DNA of 64,000 nucleotides from Gnetum montanum (Eukaryota > Streptophyta > Gnetopsida > Gnetales > Gnetaceae), in contig MNCI01002011.1 in assembly GCA_015680685.1 (NCBI GenBank), forward strand, positions 242,707-306,706, given 5' to 3'. Below the pieces are notes generated by a model. The model ran no database searches. It saw only the letters and a list, made by a program, of their open reading frames with translations, and was not told where the DNA came from. Shown piece by piece: positions 57,767 to 64,000 of the stretch (the first letter of the stretch is position 1; each line of letters begins with the position of its first letter). The position numbers and the translations under genes are program-made.

Positions 57767-60040
57767 TATGGCTTCCTCTCGTAGGAAAGATTTTCGACCA
57801 CCATTCACAAGAGGATCCAATCAAAGGCAAGAAGGCTAAAAGACACAAGTGCCCCAACAGTTCAAAGTTTTCTATTTTCATCCAAATGCTTACACTCTAG
57901 ATTTCACCATCCTACATTAGGATGAGCAACTACAATGGAGGGACATGGAGGGTAACATTGTGCTACCCCTTGACTGATCCATTCCCACAATTCTATTAAA
58001 CAAGCTCATCAAGTTGGGCATTATCAGTCATAACATAGAGTACAAGGTTCAAGACCATGCCGATTGGAATTATCATCCCATAGAAGCCAAACAGAAGAAA
58101 GATCGACAAATGGAAGCTCGATATGAGGCTTTAAAATGCAAAATATTTCTTAGTCGCTTGTTTTTGTAGACCCACAAAGAAGGTAAGGACTTCTTTTCAA
58201 GTGCCTCTCAATAACCAAATTCTCCCCCTCTCTTTGATGGGGAGATCCTTAACCAACGATTGTAGTCAACTATGGACAATTTTGGTGATAGGTGGAATGG
58301 GTCTAGAGATCATGAGGTCTTGAAAGATGGTATCCATGACCATTCATCTAGAGGTAGGAACAATGACAAGTACCAACAGAAAGATAAACATGGTGATCAA
58401 GGTAGGAATTGAAGAAGAGGAGGTAGTAGGCACCATTCAAGTGTTGACTCTTATTTCTCTTTACCTTCATCATCATCCTCATCATCTTCCTCCTTGAACT
58501 TTGATAGGAGAAGCAAAGCTCAAAATCATGGAAGAAGTAGTAGAGACTGTGATGGGGATGAATGGTAGGATAGGGACAATCGTAGATCCCACCAAGCCAA
58601 CGGGGACCAAGGGCATAAGTAATAGTAGGGGATAAGTGTCATAGAGAACGAAGGCACAACAGGACTCATCATAGGCATCATAGCCATAATAGGGACCATA
58701 GAGACCATTACAACCATAATGAACCTGTGGTAGCTACTAGGAATATGTTGAATATTTCAAAGATGGTTAGAATTCCCACCAACTTGAAGGATAACTACAT
58801 TAAATGGCAAGATATCAACAATATCCATAGGTTTGAGGGGGATATAATTTAGATCCACAGAATCATTTGCAAGCCTTCCATGATGCTTATGCCTTGCAAA
58901 ATGTGGAGAATGAATGGTAAAAGCTGAAACTATTCCCAAGGACACTCATAAAGGAAGCAGAAAGTTGGTACCAATCCTTGGAATCAAAATTTATTCAGCA
59001 ATGGAGTACAATGTTGGAGCTGTTCAACAACAAATACCAAACATACTCAAGAGTGTTCATTTTGAGGATGCAAATCTAGGGGTGGAACCAAGGTACTTAA
59101 GAGTCCTTGGATGCAACCATGGGCAAGTACTACTTTTTGTTGCACTAATGTCTAGGCCATGGATACTCTCAGTGCGATCAACTACACCACACCATAGATG
59201 GGCTCAAAACTGAAATGAGAACCCTTGGGGTCTATGCCCAAGGAATACTTCCTAAGCTAAGGGTTCATTAGATTTAAAGGCTTATTGAGCAAGTGTCCAA
59301 AGAGGAAAAAGAACAAAAAAAATGGAAAAGTACAAAGAAATACAATAGAGACCCCTTCATTCGTAAGAGGGAGGTCCATTTCTATGAGAATGAGGAGAAT
59401 GCATCACTTGATGAAATCGTGCAGAGGAAAACCTTGCTAATCCAAAAATCTATTACTAAAATATTGAATAAGGTTGATAAGATGTGGGACTCCTTAGATA
59501 AAAAGTTCCAAACTACTCTAAATATTGTAGAGAAACGTAGAAATCAAGGTTGCAGTGGTCATGAATAAAGGAAGAAAAAGAAGATTGAAAGTGAATATTG
59601 CAAAGATAAGGATGGTAGTAGAGGAGGTTGCAAATTCAAAATATGATGATGAGGGATGTGACATCTGACAATATGAACATCCCAAGAGATGTTGCTCTGT
59701 ATTGTCACACTTACAAGAATCTAGGATGTATGCTTTAAATCCTAGATTGGTAAAATAGCAAACACCCAAGAGGTTACCTTATCCACAAGGAAACTATCAG
59801 TAGCAATTCCACCAACAAGCTTACTATCTGCATGGAGCACCACCTTAACCTCAAGAGCAGTACCAGTAGTGGCAACATCCATAGTCGTGGGAGATGCCAC
59901 CTCCTAGGTAGTAGTACCCTTATCACCAACTTGATCGCACAATGAACAATCCCAGAAAGCTCTCATAAACACTTATGGCTATTGAAACACCATAAAATTT
60001 CAGCACCCTCATGCTTCAGCAGAGTATTGGAATTTGGCCA
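57767..60040 (+). pseudogene. Element E gag
   Basis: Begins MASSRRKDFRPPFTRG. A Ser/Arg/His/Asn-rich region lies at 58310-58730. The Gag core follows, with TNLKDNYIKWQDINNIHRFE and later LIEQVSKEEKEQKKW. Near 59655 a degraded knuckle (QYEHPKRCC, VLSHLQESRMYALNPRLVK) parallels D and B, then a Gln/Tyr/Pro-rich tail. Frame is lost repeatedly. The right end is replaced by F at about 60.05 kb. Confidence 0.75.
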
Positions 60041-60048
60041 AGGACTTC

Positions 60049-61799
60049 CACAAGTGTAGCGTCATGATAGTTCAGCAGGAAAGTGTAGGCACTGAGGATA
60101 GATTTTCCAGTCTAGTAAGTTTTCTATCTCCAGGGTTGACAGGCCCGTTGGACTCTCTAGCCTACCCAACTAGACAATTGACCCATCTGACAGTCTACCT
60201 AGAGACCATGCTAGGAGTTTTTGAAAGTGTTTGGGATGAGAAAAATAGTTTGGCAAGTTTTCTAGTGAAGAAGTTTGCTACGCTGTGCAGCATAGCGAGC
60301 CTTGAAAGATAACCGCTCAAGCGTCTAAGTGAAAATTGACAAAATGATTGCAAGACAAGTCAGGATTCAACCAACACAAGGTGCTACGCTATGCAGCATA
60401 GCATAGTGTAGCAAAGGCAAAGCAAAAAATCCCATCTTGCGAAGTGATTCCAATAAGAAGACTACACTTTAGCAAGACTTCGACCTCCAAAACTAGTTAC
60501 CCCACTTAGCCCTTAGGCCTTGAGCAAAGTTTCTTACTAGAAAATGGTGGATTGAACAAGGAAGCATGATACACTGGCTGCTATGCTATGCTACGCCACA
60601 TAGTGTAGCATAGTGTAGCAACAATGCAAAAACAAAAAAAAAAGTGTTTCAAACATGAATTCAGAAAGTCCGAAGGCTCGCCGGCATGAAGGATAAAAGT
60701 TGCAATTGTTTTCCTGACCAAGCCTCAGACAAATGCTCTTTGGCTCCTATACAAATTTCTGTCAAGGCCAGTGGCTACGCTATGTAGTGTAACACAATGT
60801 AGCAAGTAGCTACTTACGCTACGCTAATGTGCTCAATAGCGTGAGTAGTGCAACACTGCCACAGAAGCATCAAGATATCTTTGGGTAGCTCTAGAACTTG
60901 TTGGCAACAATCTTTCTCACTCTGGCATCTCCTTGGTAAAATTAGCAATTTTACTTCATTTTGCACACCGCTGGTCAACTCCCAAAAAATTATTCCTAAG
61001 CTTGACCCTGCTTGTAAGAGCAGGGAAGACGTAGTCCTAAAGCATAGGCTCCATTTTGCTTACATTATTAGCACACTGGATTCTAGCATATGCAGTTTCA
61101 ACAGTATGGTCACAGCGTAACAAAGTTCACATTCGACATCACACACCTACACAGTATGGACATGTTAGCACCTTGTGGGGCCCAGGACACGTGGCATCCA
61201 GACCATGTTTCTCTCTTGCTCCTGGCCCTATAAATACCCCCACAAACAATGCTTAGGGTGTTGTCTTTTTGGTGCAGTTGGCTTTTGAATAGCATAGTTG
61301 GCATTTTTGAGCATTCTAGTTACCTTTGAGTTCCCTGGTTGGCTCCAAACATCCCTTTGTGAGTAGAGCATTTTGGCATCTTAGCAAAAAAAGTAGCAAG
61401 TAGAAGGCCTATGACTATACTGTTTGGTATAAGCAATGTCTCTCTAGTATGGCATAACTTTTTGTACACCTTTCAGCAAGGCAAAGGATCAAATTCACAA
61501 CCTTTGGGGCGATGCACTCTCTCACCCAAATTTTTTTTGCTATTCACTCACTATCATTGTGTTTTGCTCTATTTTCAATACCTTTCATTTATTGATCATC
61601 GATTTATTTTTCACGCATCGTTTCTAAAACAAACGTTTACAAAAGGTTAAGATACACCTATTAAGTCCTTTTTTGATCAACCAGACCGTTTAGGGCGCCC
61701 CATTTCCATTTCTCTCCAGCACTACCCTCGCACAGATCTAAGGTTACACTGTTCGCCCGGCAACCTCTCGGTGTTCCAGCCATAGATGTTTTTAATTGC
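60049..61799 (+). mobile_element. Element F 5' LTR (borders approximate)
   Basis: TATA box TATAAATA at 61229-61236; the right end is placed by the shared post-LTR motif TAGAAGGAGGG (61815). The left end is uncertain (a TG between 60049 and 60090 fits). It contains four inverted-repeat clusters of TACGCTATG words. Confidence 0.55.
60270..60850 (+). repeat. Inverted repeats GCTACGCTATG / CATAGTGTAGC in F LTR
   Basis: Clusters at about 60277-60300, 60384-60413, 60580-60622 and 60773-60845. The second is clearest: GCTACGCTATG and CATAGTGTAGC arms with an 8-bp centre. They lie upstream of the TATA box. Confidence 0.8.
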
Positions 61800-62169
61800 T
61801 ATAGGTTCTAGCATTAGAAGGAGGGCCTTTTTGCTACCATTTCTATGTTTTACGGGTAGTCCTGCATGCTCTCTATATCCCATCATCCACTAGCATAAAC
61901 ATGACATCCTTTTGTAGTTGTTTACACATTGTGTAATGCAGACTAGTCACTACGATGATTCCTTTGGAACCTGGCAGGACGAAAAGCCTCCGATTGCCTA
62001 TTAATATTCGTGTTTCTCGTTTGCGACTTCCTCTTTTATCACGCAAAATGATTCCGCCAACAACCACTGTTTCCACCTTGAGCCTTGAGGCTCCTTTCTT
62101 GGCTCAAAGCACCATAGGTGCTGAGCAGCCACCTAGCCCAATGCTAGCGCCATGCCAGTCTCTTAGGAT

Positions 62170-63892
62170 TTAACATCTGTCACTTGAATTCCTGGCATAA
62201 GACGCAAATTTTTACAACTTCCTCTACACAAAGATCCAGGCAAATCTGCCCCTGGATCGCCAAGAACTCGAGGACAAATACAACTTCGAGTTCCTTCATC
62301 AGAATGGGAGGGAATTTATCCCTACCCTTGATGTTACCATCCCCCTGACGGAAACGTATCAGTGGTTCTTAGACTAGCTAATGCAAGTTAGTAAGTCTAG
62401 GGAACGAGATACGGTGTCTCATTATCACGAAGCATTCCAGGATAGACAGGAAGACCTAGACTCCCAATTCAAGGGTGATGGCTAGACTTACCCTACGACC
62501 ATCCCTCCCAGCACGGTCTTTAGGTCAAACCCACTTTTTATGTTAGCCCCCTTTATGATTACCATGACACCACCGCAATCTACATTTTCATCAACCATGG
62601 GCAGTCATTCTGCACCCTCAGTGTACCAACATGCTCCTCCCTCAGTTTCATTCCCAGGCACTCTCCCTCCTCATTCTATCCCATCCTCATACTAAGCGTC
62701 GATCATAGCTACATTGCCCTATGTGCACACCCTGTCTACTTCATAGTCGCATGGAGTCTCTACTCCTATTCCACTATCTACACCTATTCCACCATCAACG
62801 ATAGGCCCAGCCCCAACCATGTGGTGGGCCCCAGCCACTTCACTCCCTATTTCGCAACCTTCCCAGATGTCACATTACCCTTACCACCAAGCATACCAGG
62901 TCTCGCAGATGTCACAACCAGGTGCGAGATTGTGGCCCATCCCATCACTCACGCAAATGACTAACCATACAACACCACCAGCGGCCGCTGCTCCAACAGC
63001 ACCACCCACTAGGTGGTGGACCTCACAGGTAACACCCTTAGCAAGGGTAGCCCCAATGGCACCCCCTATGAGCTAGGCTACTGTCTTTACTACACCACCA
63101 ATGATGGTTGCCCTTACAACCCCACAATCGTCTACGTCGTCTCCGGGTCTGGATCAAGCGTTCCAACTTATCCAGATCCTCACTGAAGAGATTAAACATC
63201 TCAAAGCCGCCGGTTTCGACATAGTGAAGGTCATGGATTTCTACCATGACGACCCCATCAACCCAGCCATTCCCATGCTCACATTACCCCCTGGGATGCC
63301 ACTTCCCCACTTCACAAAATACAATGGGGAGGGTGATCCTAACGCCCATTTAGTCATGTTTAGATCTGAATCTTTGTTGTTGCAGTAGTGGCCGCACACT
63401 ATTATTCGCATCTTTGCTATGTCTCTAATGAGAAAATCTTTAGACTAGTACCGTGCACTTCCACATGCCTCCATCTCAACACTGGAGGAGCTGCTGACCC
63501 AGTTTGTGAACCGCTTCAAGTATAACTTGAAGCCTGAAGTCATGCTGGATTAGTTGATGGGCATTAAGCAAGACCTACTAGAGTCAATGCAAAAGTTTAT
63601 ACAATGATGGAGCGCTACCTTGAATGAGATCCGTGAGCCTATCATGGACACTCATTTGCTGGCTATCTTCAAGGGGCCCAAGCTATACTGCCTAGCCCCA
63701 TGCTTTCTCAGTCAGGCTTTCGCCCAAACGAAGAGCATCCAAGACATAGCCGAAGCCAATAAAGACCCAACCTATGTGTTGGCGGTCGTTTGGGACGCGA
63801 CCGCCAACGAGTGTCCTCGAACAGGATTTAGGTGCCTGCTGGTCTCTGGCAACACCAAGGCCCAGATACCTCTAAATAAACTCAGTAGTTAA
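62170..63892 (+). pseudogene. Element F gag (Tat-like)
   Basis: A Pro/Thr/Ser/Gln-rich N-terminal part (62500-63090) precedes the Gag core from 63101: LTLPPGMPLPHFTKYNGEGD, PNAHLVMFRSE, LEELLTQFVNRFKYNLKP, TLNEIREPIMD and PKLYCLAPCFLSQAFAQTKS. The last block matches the start of element A in this window. At least four in-frame TAG/TGA codons lie between 63388 and 63610 with the frame otherwise kept. Confidence 0.85.
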
Positions 63893-64000
63893 TGTGAGTA
63901 TGTGTGTGTGCTGTTGCGACGTGTGGTTGTGAGAACTGTAATGATTGTGTTGCGTGTAAACTACAAATGACTTACTTTAAAGAGATTCAGCCAACTTTGC
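63893..64000 (+). other. F interior, continues past window
   Basis: Short TG-rich stretch; nothing identifiable. Confidence 0.4.

Overview
This is a gene-free stretch of land-plant nuclear DNA made almost entirely of nested LTR retrotransposons. Plant origin is shown by a Tat-type Ty3/gypsy polymerase with a second, archaeal-type RNase H, Athila-like elements with a GGCACCGTTGC-type primer site, SIRE-like Ty1/copia elements with an initiator-Met primer site, and ORFs of the 'putative plant transposon protein' type. The amount of old, A+T-rich, decayed repeat suggests a large repeat-dense genome; the species cannot be told. No host gene, tRNA, rRNA, CRISPR array or bacterial feature was found.

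Layout, with letters used throughout. A (1-~14393, +) is a Tat-like gypsy element entering mid-gag: gag-protease, then an antisense intron-containing gene (3197-7713, -), then RT, RNase H, archaeal RNase H and integrase, then a 3' LTR. A sits inside D, an Athila-like element on the minus strand (pol 14.4-15.98 kb, protease and gag 25.1-28.4 kb, 5' LTR 28495-29391). B (15985-25099, +) is a terminally complete element with a perfect GCATT target duplication, also inside D; it has gag and a 3' ORF but no pol. D is embedded in J, a deleted copia element (to 30873). 31-36.7 kb holds old fragments: copia RNase H (K), a LINE 3' end and a Tat-type RT (L), all minus. M (copia, -) has its 3' LTR at 36757-38096 and is split by G (copia, +, 38898-49525). 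G's 3' LTR is itself split by solo LTR H (TSD CTACA) and by short-internal element I. C (50.1-56.78 kb, -) is Athila-like, with RT end, RNase H, integrase and then a 3' ORF. E (Athila-like, +, LTR 56788-57617, gag to ~60 kb) interrupts C, and F (Tat-like, +, LTR ~60.05-61.8 kb, gag 62.2-63.9 kb) interrupts E.

The most interesting structure is in the control regions. B, C and D carry hexamers of the GATATC type at exact 14-bp steps, with one 17- or 20-bp step at a set place. The array lies upstream of the LTR TATA box (B, D) and again upstream of a TATA box in front of the internal 3' ORF (B, C). The B and C internal arrays share the spacing 14-17-14-14 although their sequences differ. G uses another palindrome, AGACGTCT/AGACATCT, at 14- and 20-bp steps in its LTRs and again internally. 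E uses GTCGAC at 14 bp, A uses GTATAC at 13 bp, and F and H use longer inverted repeats.

In A, B and C the extra ORF is of one general kind: a plant-transposon-protein-like domain followed by a coiled coil. My inference is that its product, a likely dimer, acts on its own element's palindrome array, as sequence-specific anti-silencing proteins do for some plant DNA transposons. The antisense gene of A also begins with an apparently captured FCP1/NIF-type phosphatase-like domain that has lost its catalytic motifs.
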